The position numbers and the translations under genes were made by a program. Source: Eutreptiella sp. 'Long Island Sound 2002' (taxonomy: Eukaryota > Euglenozoa > Euglenophyceae > Eutreptiales > Eutreptiaceae). Taken from it: a stretch of DNA of 64,000 bases. Positions 35,785 to 45,201 of the stretch are shown piece after piece (position 1 is the first letter of the stretch; each line of letters begins with the position of its first letter). The notes beneath the pieces were generated by a model. The model had not been told where the DNA came from and made no database searches. It saw nothing but the letters and a program-made list of their open reading frames with translations. Location of the stretch: contig OZ038386.1 of NCBI GenBank assembly GCA_964036045.1, positions 16,628,329 to 16,692,328 on the forward strand, written 5' to 3'.

Positions 35785-36735
35785 GCCCCGCGGTCCCTGC
35801 CCTCCAATGCTGTGCCCCCCGGAAGTGGCATACACGGACCACGCTCCCCATACGTGGCAGACGACATCCCACCAACCCCAGTAACTAGTGGACAGGTGCC
35901 GACGTACCAGGCATCACACCCGCCCCGAGGGGACCTCCATGCAGCCGGAACCTACCCCCGTCCTCCGCCCCTACACCCTCACCATGGCACCCCCACCGGA
36001 CACGCCACCGGACACCAGGGACGCGCTTATCAAGCAATCCTCGCCGCCCCCAGTTGCCGGTTACCGGAGCCCTCCGGGTCCAACGGCTTTTGCAACGGAG
36101 TCTGGACCACCTCCGGCGGGGACTTCACCTGGACACAGAACACTGGACCCATCGGCACCTGCAACACTAGGCCGAGTTCAGGACCATCCGAGGGCCCGCA
36201 CATGTACATTGAATCCAGTAGCCCCAACCATCCCAACAAAATTGCATACTTGACCTCTGCAGACGCCCTGTATTCCGAGGTCAATTTCTGGTATCACATG
36301 CACGGGGCTGATATGGGGTCTCTCGCATTGGAGGTCATGGACAGCTCTGGCCTCTGGAGTCAAGTCTGGATCTGGCAGGAGCCGGATCTGCGACAGGACT
36401 CAGATGACGCCATCTGGATCCCCATGCAGATTGTCTTCTTTGGGTCAATGCGGCGGGTGCGCTTCGTCGGTGTGACAGGCGCCTCTCAGACTACTGACGC
36501 CGCAGTTGCATACGTGAGCCTCGTCAAAGGTTGTCATCCTCTTGGAGACGCGTCGGAAGGGAAGGGGCTCGGGGTATTCTCCAACTTCTGCGGGCCCTTT
36601 GGGTTGGACGATGGGTTTGGTGCGATGATGCAGATGCCGCCCCTCTTTTTTTTCGCGGGCAGAATTCCGGTTGACGGGAGGCAGTCGAAGACTGGACGTT
36701 CCCTGAGACCCCCCCCTTTTTTTCCTTTCTCTTAA
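35785..36735 (+). CDS. MAM-domain reading frame (extracellular type), partial
   Basis: The frame is open from 35785 after a stop at 35782, but has no ATG before the domain, so it is probably an internal or terminal exon. After a Pro/His-rich linker, counting residues from codon 35812, residues 93-241 match a MAM domain. It shows an N-terminal Cys (GFCNGVWTTSGG), a DFTW-type core strand, PSEGPHMYIES (usual form G.YmyiE), the central NFWYHMHG.DMGSL (usual form FwYhM.G...G.L), VWIWQEP, and the closing AVAYVSLVKGC. MAM domains mediate adhesion or oligomerisation at the cell surface. The Asp-Asp usually found in the last strand is not conserved. After the closing Cys the sequence looks less constrained and stops at 36735, so a donor near 36530 may be the true end. 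Confidence 0.6.
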   Translation, partial: APRSLPSNAVPPGSGIHGPRSPYVADDIPPTPVTSGQVPTYQASHPPRGDLHAAGTYPRPPPLHPHHGTPTGHATGHQGRAYQAILAAPSCRLPEPSGSNGFCNGVWTTSGGDFTWTQNTGPIGTCNTRPSSGPSEGPHMYIESSSPNHPNKIAYLTSADALYSEVNFWYHMHGADMGSLALEVMDSSGLWSQVWIWQEPDLRQDSDDAIWIPMQIVFFGSMRRVRFVGVTGASQTTDAAVAYVSLVKGCHPLGDASEGKGLGVFSNFCGPFGLDDGFGAMMQMPPLFFFAGRIPVDGRQSKTGRSLRPPPFFPFS

Positions 36736-36828
36736 GGGACGTTGGTTGTAGGGTTACCCTGAACCATCTAGGACCCCTGTGAGGGGCTTTTTTCCACTGG
36801 CCTGGTGAGGGCCCTTTTTGAACCTGTG

Positions 36829-36962
36829 TTCAGGGACCCCCAAGAAGGCAGGGGTGACGTAGCATTTCTGCCCTCCTTTGGGCCCCCAAGAAGGTAGGGG
36901 TGAGGTAGCCACTTTTGATTTTGTTCCCCTATGTTGGGGATCCCCGAGAATGCCGTGTGGGA
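36829..36962. repeat. Solitary copy of the 103-bp satellite unit
   Basis: The features gggacccc, aagaaggcaggggtga, cgtagcatttctgccc, gggcccccaagaaggt, gccacttttgattttgt and ccccgagaatg occur in the same order and spacing as in the array at 49296-51212. It covers slightly more than one unit. Confidence 0.8.
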
Positions 36963-39900
36963 GCTATATACGGTGAAGTGCAGGGCAGAGGTTCTACACA
37001 GGGACAGACCCCGTCCAGGGCCACGGCCGCCGGGGTACAGCGCGCACAGCCCGTGCGCTCTCCGGGGCGCCAGACCCTCTGATAGTCTGCACTTTATATT
37101 GGATGTTCGAGGCGTTTTGGCTCAACAGCCTCTACCGTCACCCCCCTTCCCCCCATTACACTCCCACGCAGCCCCACCGGACCACGGCTGCATTGGCAGT
37201 CAGTTGGACCATGCAACCCATTGAAGACACGATGCGGCGGCAGAAGCCGCCAAAATATGTCTGAAATTGTGGGAATTCATCGCTTTCCGTTTTTGAACCG
37301 TTCTTTTTTTTTTTTTTCAGATTGCACAGCGTCTTTGGGGGTGCAGTAGCTTGTGAGGGGCGGGTCGCTTCCATTGAGTAGCTCCTGTGGCTCTGTGCCA
37401 GAGCCTGAACCCCTGGAGTGCCCGCTGCCAAATGCACAAAAGGGGGGGGGGCAGATCGCTGCAAAGTGACGGTGGAAGTCAAGTGAGGCCGACCTTCCCG
37501 AATGTCTCACATTCACATTGCGGCCGGCCCACGTGCCAGCGCCACTGGCCAGTGCTGTGGAGCAACGGGCAGATGAAGAACGAATTCCGAAACAGCAACG
37601 CAGATGTGCGCTGCAGGCGAGCGGGAAGAGCAAGAACACTGGAGTCGGGAAGGGAGCCAGGGAATACGATGGGACCCGGCTCCCGGTGCAGCAGCTCTTT
37701 GGTCTTTGGCATCCCCCTTTCCCCGAAGGCGTTCCTCGCGAATGGGGCGGCGGCGATTCCGTGGGTTGGGCGCCAGTTCCTCCTGTGGAATGCCTGCGCC
37801 CCCCCTCCCTCCACGTCCTCATTTAAGCCGGCCTTCAGCCTCTTCGACCCTGTGCTCTAATGCCTTTGGTGCAGGGCTGGGCACAGTGTGTGCGCCCTGC
37901 ATGTGGTGTCCTGGCGGAATATGTGCTCTGGCCAGGGGAATGACTGAAGCACCAGGCCCTCGTCCTCGCTCTGAACCCCCTTTTTTGCCTTGCCCCCTTC
38001 AGAGCCCCTTCACCGGCACACCCCTGTTCCGTCTCGTTGCGCCGCTCTCCTCTACTCACCGCCCTCCACAACCCTTGAACCGTCCGTCAGACCTGTTCAA
38101 TGGTGGCCCGGGTCGCCAGCGCGCAAATGGATGCCACAGAGCGGCATCAGCGCTGGAAGCGCTGCAAAGTGCACATACCCACCGTAAAAGTATTCGGCGG
38201 GGCGCATCCCTTCGGGTCGCCCACTGCACTGCACGCCGCACTGTGCCGGCACCATGCCAAGGTCCTCCCAGATTGTGTGGTGGGCTGCGGTTGTGGGTGG
38301 GACGGTGGACATGGGTGATGTACCGACACGCAGAGTCCGTGTGCGGCGGGTGGTTGAGTCCGCGTCTCACGGCGTCTGGCTGGGAGGTGGGTCTGCGTGT
38401 GCCGATGTCAGGCAGGCATCCGTAACAGTGGCATTGTTCTTCCGCCCGGTTCCATGTGCGCCTCCCCGGTATCGAACCTCCTGGCGAGCCTGTCTGCTGC
38501 CATGGCTGCGGGATAGGGCGCCAGGCCAGGGGCTGATGGCTGTCGCAATGGTGGACAAGTGCCACGGGTCCCTGACAGGGGGTCAGGTGGCGTCTGCCGG
38601 CGTCTGGCAGGTGCATGCCCCACACGCGCCGATGTTGGGTTTGCCGCACCCTCACATCAAGTCCGCACATGCACTGACTGTGCAGAGCAGAGTGCCCTCG
38701 TTTTGGTGTGTGTCTGGGAACCCAGGCTGAGTCAGCCCAAGGACCCCCTCCCACACGGCCCGAGGCCCCAAGTGCGGCTAGGTCGAGGCCTTGAGGCCAG
38801 CCCTCCTCCACCGAGGGGATCCCGAGATGCCAGGGGTCATGAAGCCGAGGCATCCACCGTCACTGTCGGGTGGATGAGCTGTGGAGTGGCCCCCTCCCTC
38901 CCCAGTAACCCCAGCCCCCCAAGCCACCGGGGGCCAACCCCAACCCACCCCAAGACAGCCCCCATGAGAACGCTCCGGAAGCTCCAATATATTATATATT
39001 TCACATCCCTAAGACACCCCCCCTCCCTGCGGGCCCCATAGTTTGGGAGGGCTAGGGATAGACCAACTGAGCCTGGGATCCTGTGGCCTGCCCAATGCCT
39101 TATGGAAGTGAAAGCCGGGCCCAAAATCTTGATTTCGGTGGTTTTCAGAAATGGTGCTTCTGCAGTGTGCGCACGGCATCTGCAGTGTGACACTTGGGAG
39201 GGTGCAGCATGTCGTATCCGCCAGAGGCCCCTCGGGGGATCAGTGGCTTGGGAAGATGCCCAACAGTGGCACATCCCTCGTTTGGGTTGGCCCCTGTCCT
39301 GACAGCCCAGCAGCAATGCTTGAGCTGGAAGTCAGCGGACATGCTGTCACCTCGCGCTTTGCCCAGGATCTCTATTCATCGGGTGTTGGGCCTCAAGTAG
39401 GCCAGCCTCGCCGAAGGGCCCAGGTGGCCCTTGGGGAAAATTTCATGGGGGCACCAAGACCGACCATGGCGTTCAGGGGCGGATAGCGCTCCCAACAAGC
39501 CCTTGATGCTGGTTGCTCTGTGGGGGAGAGCACGTGGGGTTTCTGCCAGTCCGCTGACAACAACGAGCCCCCTTCCCAGTGGGCCACAGCAATATTTCTT
39601 GTCATAGGGGTCATAGTGGTACCAACGCAATCCAGCCCTCGGTCAAATGGCGCGTCTTCTGACGCTACTTGTGGAACCAGGATGGAACCAGGATCCTCTG
39701 ACCAGCCCCTGGTCAAATGGTGCTTTTTTTTTACCTTTAAGTGCTGTCCAGTGACCACCCTGTGCTCAAAGGTCAAACAGTGAAACACTACTGGTCGAAG
39801 TGCAAGAGGGAGAGGGGCGGGGGGGGGCACCATAGCATGGTACTGTGATGTATTTTGCACATCCACAGACACCAGAGTGCCATCTGCCCCCTGTCCCAAT

Positions 39901-41717
39901 CTCCCGTTCATTCCCCTGCTTTCTGACAGGTGCATCTGGCGCTGGCTATCGCCCTCGTCCCACGCCACGCCTCCTTAGACAGGAGGCCACCTGCTTTACA
40001 ATCTGAATACCACACCCCTGTGTCATTGTGCACTTTGTACCAAATAATTTTCCAGATTGGCGGTTACTATGCTTAGACAACGTGTGCCATGGACCACAAA
40101 GCAGGTTTTTGTCCTTTTTCTTTTTTGTCGGAAATTGCCCACATCATCTCTCCAGCTTTGCATAGCTGCACAACCCAAGTTTCTGGATCGCCCAGTAGGA
40201 GCTATCACATGCTGGTGGTTGGGGTATAGAACTATGCAAGACATCATCTCTATCTTTTCATGTCGGGCTTCGAACCAAGAAACAGAAATGAAACAAACGA
40301 AGACACACCCAGATACATGTTACGCGGTACATGATACACATGATGATTCAAGTAAATAATGTACAAATAGCAGGGCGCTATCGTGGCTACTGCCGCTGAC
40401 ACCTCCGCCAGACACTGCTCCTGCACCTCCCAGTGTTCATGGACCCACTACTGCACAGGGGAGTGTGGCCATCGCCATTCAACATGCAGCCAGTCGCCAG
40501 TGGTAGGTGGTGGGACTGGGTAAGGTCAAATGGGCTTAGAACTTATGAATGTCTCTCGAACCCTACACAGCTGCTTTCACTTCAGCACCAACTGGCAATT
40601 GGTTCCAACCGGCAAAAGCGGTTGGTGTGGGCTGAGGTGTCTCCACAAACACGAAACAAGAATTCTCGCAGGCCATGAAGGCCAATAAAACAGTGCATGT
40701 GCTTTTTGTTCCCACCTCGATGTTTTCAGGGGCTTTTGTGGGGTTACTTCATACGCCCCCCCTCCCCCCCCAGACTTGGTGCAGAATGGAGTTGCAGATT
40801 GAACTGATTGAGTCTGGCATTGGGTCAGGACTATGCTGGTTATTTCAAAACCTGGCATCATGGCCTGACCTGCAACTGCTGTGGCAGATTTTGCAGGGAT
40901 TTTGAAACACCGAAATCACTGACAGAGTGTTGCCATTTTGGTGCCAAAGCAAAATCTTGGATATTTGTACATGTTGCTTTGCCTTCCCTGTCTCGACGTA
41001 CTCCAATGCGGCAGCCCCCTGTGCCTGGTTTCGCATTCTGGCGATGCTGCATGGCGCTCATTTGGGTGCTGTGCTCTGACCCAATCATTGACAGCTTGTG
41101 TCGTTGCATTTGATTTTTTTTGTCCAGCTGCCATCAGGGAGGAGTCAGAACCAACGGCTTCCCACAGGCTGTGTTGCTTTAATCACAGGAAAATGACACT
41201 GCCACTTCCAGCGGTTTTCCGCTGAGGTAATTTACGGCTGCCTCACAGTGCGCGTCGTGAGGCATCCATGGAATGCCTCAGCCATCAACTGATGCATGTG
41301 GACTCAAGGGCTTGGCTATTCTTTGTGCATGCAGGTGCCTCAAGGTGTTCGGCCCGCGCATACCTCCTGTTTTGAGACCTCCAGAAGCAAATTGCATGCT
41401 AAAAAACATTGCTGACCTAAGCTTTGCATAGCTTTGCATGGGGACAAGATGCAATAGAAGGCCACAGCTGCCCTGCTTGGGGGCGTACTGTGCGCTGTGC
41501 ACAAAGTCTGGGCAAGACCATACCCAAGCCACATAGTTGTGCCTACTACCACTGACAATGAGCCTTGTCATGCATTCATATGAGTTACTTGCATGCTTTG
41601 CCCTCATTTCTAGTACATTTGTGTGTGTTGTTGCGCATTGTTTCCTATCGGTTCGTGGTATCTACCCAGCATTTGAATTTGGATTCCGAGTACGAACGAA
41701 TGGTGATACATTCGGGT
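36963..41717. other. No supported gene
   Basis: GC-rich up to about 39500, then mixed. The many frames are low-complexity or overlap each other without domains. T-tract at 37306-37318. Confidence 0.3.
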
Positions 41718-41871
41718 CCCCTTTCCAGTTGGGGATATGGACTGGCCCCTTTCCGGTTGGGGATATGGATAGGCCCCTTTCCAGTTGGGGATATGGACCG
41801 GCCCCTTTCCGGTTCAGGATATGGATTGGCCCCTTCTGGTTGGGGATATGGACCAACCCATTTCTAGTTGG
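41718..41871. repeat. 28-bp minisatellite, about 5.5 copies
   Basis: Units of 28 bp each contain cccctttcc, gttggggatatgg and a variable last four bases (actg, atag, accg, attg). It ends 45 bp before the transposase relic at 41918. Confidence 0.85.
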
Positions 41872-41917
41872 GTTGCGATGCGGTGGCCGCAAAGGAGTAG
41901 TATCAGAAATATGGGCA

Positions 41918-42609
41918 TGATGTTTTTCTCACATGAGAAGAGAAAAAATGTTCATTTTCTTTTTCAAGATGAAGCATGCAACCGCAAAGAATGTACGGCT
42001 TATATGTCACAACTTGCGGCTAGTGTTGATGTGGTTGATGCAGCGGTGATAAAAGTTTGCGAATATCTCAATATGGTGGTGGACGAGATTCCATGGTCTG
42101 ACCGCTTGAACCGCTACAATCACAACCCCCATTTCCCTTACCTTGTGACCCACTTCACGGACTCTATGCCCATTAGCTTGATAGGTGGTGCACTATCACA
42201 TATCTTGTTCAATCCGAAGTATGCTGGCCCTATTTGGAAGCTAGCCGTTGCAGTTGACCACTTCGGGAACATAGTGTGGATTGGTCCACTCATGCCTAGC
42301 ACTACACCGGATGTTACAATGTGGGACAAATATGATCCATCAAGGAAGTTGGGTCTATTCAAGGATTTGAGGTGGGGAATCATGATGGTGCATAAAGGCC
42401 GCTTGCATTCGAATACTCCTTTCATCGGCCGCAGGCCGGGTTCTTACGAAATGCGAAAGAGAGGTTACATGGGTGTTATCATGCTCGTGTTGAGCACCTA
42501 TTTGCTTGGGGTGGGGGTGGGAAAGAGGCTTGGAGCCCCCCCCCCCCGGAGTTGTATGGCAAACGTCCAATGTAAGGGCGTTTTTTGCGCTGACGTTCTG
42601 AATCCCTAA
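41918..42609 (+). pseudogene. DDE superfamily transposase relic (Tnp4/Harbinger-like)
   Basis: A frame that reads into the 28-bp minisatellite upstream contains, after a polar helical part, HFTDSMPI, a spacer, then LFNPKYAGPIWKLAVAVD, then FGNIVWIGPLMPSTTPDVT and WDKYD. The order matches the core of DDE_Tnp_4-type transposases: first Asp with a P(I/V) strand, a Y.pKY.....K....vd strand, a G.I.w.tgp strand, then a p..D step. The expected third acidic motif is not clear. From about 42500 the frame enters a poly-C tract and unrelated sequence and stops at 42609. No TIRs were found around it. I treat it as inactive. Confidence 0.45.
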
Positions 42610-43261
42610 GTGCAAGGTTATGTCTAACCGGCGCCTATGGGAGGGGGATGAGGTGACCCAGACAGCCCAAGAAACATTGGATAGCCATGGTGCACCGCAA
42701 ACTCAAGGCAACATTCCGCACTCATCCAGTTTGCGCTGCAGTGTAGCAAGTCAAAACAATGAATTGTGATTCGTGGCTATGGTCATATGGTTGTAGGCCT
42801 GTGTCATGGGGGTATATGCGAGCTCAGTATCCATTGCTCATAGCCCCCGGAGTTGCAATGGATCCCGGGCCTCTCTCAAGGTCACCAACAAGGGGGTTAA
42901 AAGAACAAAGACAAAAGCAACATCACATTTTTTTTGAAACAGAAAAATGTACGCAAGTGTCGCGCCATCCTAGACGCCACCCCCATCAATGACATGGACC
43001 TGAGAAAGCCTCCCAAATTCAAGTTGCAGTTTTACTAGAAACATAGGGAATGCCATGCACGCAGTGCGCACGCAGTGCGAAGTTTTGAATGTCGGCCAAT
43101 ACTCAAACCCTACTTTTGGCCCCTTTTGACAAGTTTTTGGTTCCATACTGGGATTTTTTTTAGCTTCCTATGCATTTGGGATGTGGCACATTTGAATCGT
43201 CACCCTTTGTTGCCCAATGTCAACCATTTTTACCCATTTTCCATCCCCCATATTGAACTCT
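42610..43261. other. No supported gene; short CACGCAGTG minisatellite
   Basis: A two-unit gcacgcagtgc repeat lies at 43057-43079, recurring in a longer form at 43700-43743. No coding signal. Confidence 0.4.
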
Positions 43262-43305
43262 CCCCACTATGGGGACCCCGAGAAGGCAGGGGTGATGTAG
43301 CCCGC
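43262..43305. repeat. Truncated solitary copy of the 103-bp satellite unit
   Basis: The text tatggggaccccgagaag, then gcaggggtgatgtagcc, matches half of the unit. It ends immediately upstream of the candidate coding segment at 43315. Confidence 0.7.
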
Positions 43306-43314
43306 GGACCTTGA

Positions 43315-43596
43315 GGAGTTCGTGGTACGGCCTTCATCCCCACCACATCACTGACCTTGCTCGCCATCAACAAGTGTGTCGCGTCCTCGCTCAGAATCAC
43401 CACCGCCCTCCCCTTCACCCTATTCGCGGTCCCCATCACCCAAGACATCACGGACAACGCATTCCCCACGCTCCGAGTCAAGGGACACCTCATCGCCGCC
43501 TCCAAGAGCGAAGCCATGGGCACCGAAACACTCGAAGCAAGCGGACTTTACAAGGCTGAGTGGTTTGTTCATAGGGACAGTGGAGTACCAAGTTGA
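43315..43596 (+). CDS. Exon-like segment with strong C-ending codon bias, function unknown
   Basis: After a stop at 43312 the frame reads GTAFIPTTSLTLLAINKC, VASSLRITTALPFTLFAVP, ITQDITDNAFPTLRVKG and HLIAASKSEAMGTETLEAS, ending at 43596. Almost every codon up to about 43550 ends in C or G (ATC, AAC, GTC, CTC, ACC), unlike the neighbouring DNA, and the residue mix is protein-like with one moderately hydrophobic stretch. The bias stops near TACAAG at about 43552, where a donor could lie. No start codon or domain is recognised. It could be an exon of a larger gene or a transferred fragment. Confidence 0.35.
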   Translation, partial: GVRGTAFIPTTSLTLLAINKCVASSLRITTALPFTLFAVPITQDITDNAFPTLRVKGHLIAASKSEAMGTETLEASGLYKAEWFVHRDSGVPS

Positions 43597-43699
43597 AGGC
43601 AGTTTCGTCGTTCTCATGTGGGCTTTGCTGCTTCGCTGTGCAACCAGTCAGGTGACAGGTATTCTTGGGTGAGTATCCCGGCCTCTGCGTGCACAGTAT

Positions 43700-43743
43700 G
43701 CACGCAGTGCCCACGCAATGCACACGCAGTGCGCACGCAGTGC
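43700..43743. repeat. CACGCAGTG-type minisatellite
   Basis: About four imperfect units of gcacgcagtgc or cacacgcagtgc. A shorter array of the same unit is at 43057-43079. Confidence 0.7.
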
Positions 43744-44203
43744 AACAACTTGGCCATATGTTTGCGTTTCTTTTTCAGGCAGTTTTCTGTCCGTTTTTGC
43801 TTTTTGTTGTGTGCACATAAGTCAGGATGGGCGACTTCGATAACGGATCGGGAGGTGAGAGTGCTAGTGTGCATACTCTCATATAGGCTCTGTTGACAAG
43901 TGTTTCAAGTTATTGCTGCCCTTAGATTGCATACCAAGGCTACCTGAAGATGACCTAAGGGTTGAACATGCAAGCAAGACAGAGCTACATGGTCCATTCA
44001 TGGCAAGCACCAGCTGTTAGTTGATGGCTGTTAATGCCCCAACGTGCAACCGCCATCATTTCTCTAATAGGGCCTTTGCATTTTTCAAATTTTGGAGTGC
44101 CCTGGCCGGACTTTTGCGTAACATGGGTCTTGCTGGAGTGGGGTGGTGGGTGCGCGTGTGGGTCTGTGGCATGTGGGTGGATAGTTCAATTTGATTTCGG
44201 TCA
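43744..44203. other. No supported gene
   Basis: No domain, splice structure or repeat that I can support. Confidence 0.3.
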
Positions 44204-44580
44204 ATTTGGCCCAGGGCGGTCCTTAAGGGACCAGATTTTTTTTTTGTTAAGGACCGCCCTTAAGGACCGCCCCAAGGGACCACCAACCGCTAACCGCCAA
44301 CTGCCACCAACCGCCAACCGCCGCCAACTGCCAACCGCCGCCAACCGCCAACCGCCGCCAACCTCCAACCGTCAACCGCTGTCAACAGCCACCAACCACC
44401 CATCACCAACTGCCAACTGCTGCCAACCGCCGCCAACCACCAACCGGCAATCTCCACCAGCCGCCAACCGCCAATGGCCACCAACCATGGTTGAACATAT
44501 GAGCTACACGCGATTGTTTTTGAAAAAACCATGTTCTGGAACAGTTTTTTTTTTCCGTTAAGGACCGCCCTGATTTGGCC
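44204..44580. mobile_element. hAT-type MITE with 8-bp target duplication
   Basis: The element spans 44212-44572 (361 bp). Its left end reads CAGGGCGGTCCTTAA and its right end is the exact reverse complement of those 15 bases. The 8-bp sequence atttggcc lies directly outside both ends (44204-44211 and 44573-44580), the target-site duplication length of the hAT superfamily. Inside are T-tracts next to each end, another internal copy of the terminal motif (44250-44270), and a block rich in CCAACCGCC-type units (44281-44475). There is no transposase. Exact TIR and duplication indicate a fairly recent insertion. Confidence 0.85.
44276..44480. repeat. CCAACCGCC-type minisatellite inside the MITE
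   Basis: Imperfect short units alternating accgcc, aactgcc and gccaacc fill the centre of the MITE. They create a spurious open frame of repeated asparagine, arginine and proline residues. Confidence 0.75.
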
Positions 44581-44832
44581 CAAGGTTCCTACTCCCCCCT
44601 AAGGAGGGATTGGGGTAAGTGGGTGCGTTTCGGCTTTTGAGTTCATAGCAGGGAGAGGCGGGGTGTGTGTATTGGGGTGATTTTGTAGACCTACCCACCT
44701 ATTCTACAGTGAAGTGCATGTGTTTCCAGGCTGTAAAAGTGCACATACTGCACTGCATACAGGACACAGTGCACATACTGCACTGTGTCCCCTTGCAGCT
44801 TCAAGGTGAAAAAATTAACTGTAAGCGTCCAT

Positions 44833-44956
44833 AGCCCACCAGGGAGTAACAGCAACCATCCAGAGCCCACCAGGGAGTAACAGCAACCATCCAGAGCCCA
44901 CCAGGAAATAACAACAACCATCCAGAGCCCACCAAGAAATAACAACAACCATCCAG
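44833..44956. repeat. 31-bp minisatellite, 4 copies
   Basis: Four tandem 31-bp units contain agcccaccagggagtaac, then agcaaccatccag, the last two with aaataac variants. Both period and sequence match the array at 4834-4927 about 40 kb away. Confidence 0.85.
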
Positions 44957-45201
44957 CTGCTGAGGGGGTAGGGGGGTGGGTCAGCTGGTCCCCGGGAAGC
45001 CCCACAATGACCCCCCCCCCCCCCCCAAAGTCGGCAAGCAATGGTCTGGCCCTGGCAATCACTTTGTCCGTGTTCTCCTTCGTTTTTGCAGTTGAATGGG
45101 GTGAGGGTCGCAGCACATCCGCTGCTCCTGCCTGCCATTCACCCTTTCCTTTTTCGTTGGGCTTACAAAAAGAAAGGGCTGGCTCTGCGGGATATCCTGG
45201 A

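Noticed and set aside
35888-36253. Alternative Pro-rich frame overlapping the MAM domain
   Set aside because: Low-complexity shadow frame; the MAM motifs are read in the other frame.
44034-44561. Open frame with NRQPPTA-type repeats
   Set aside because: It runs into the CCAACCGCC minisatellite of the hAT MITE and uses its sequence across the element boundary.
45007-45201. Upstream ATG of the propeller-like gene adding 65 residues
   Set aside because: The extension begins with a poly-C-encoded proline run and crosses an acceptor-like ttttgcag. The ATG at 45202 gives a coherent N-terminus before the membrane anchor.
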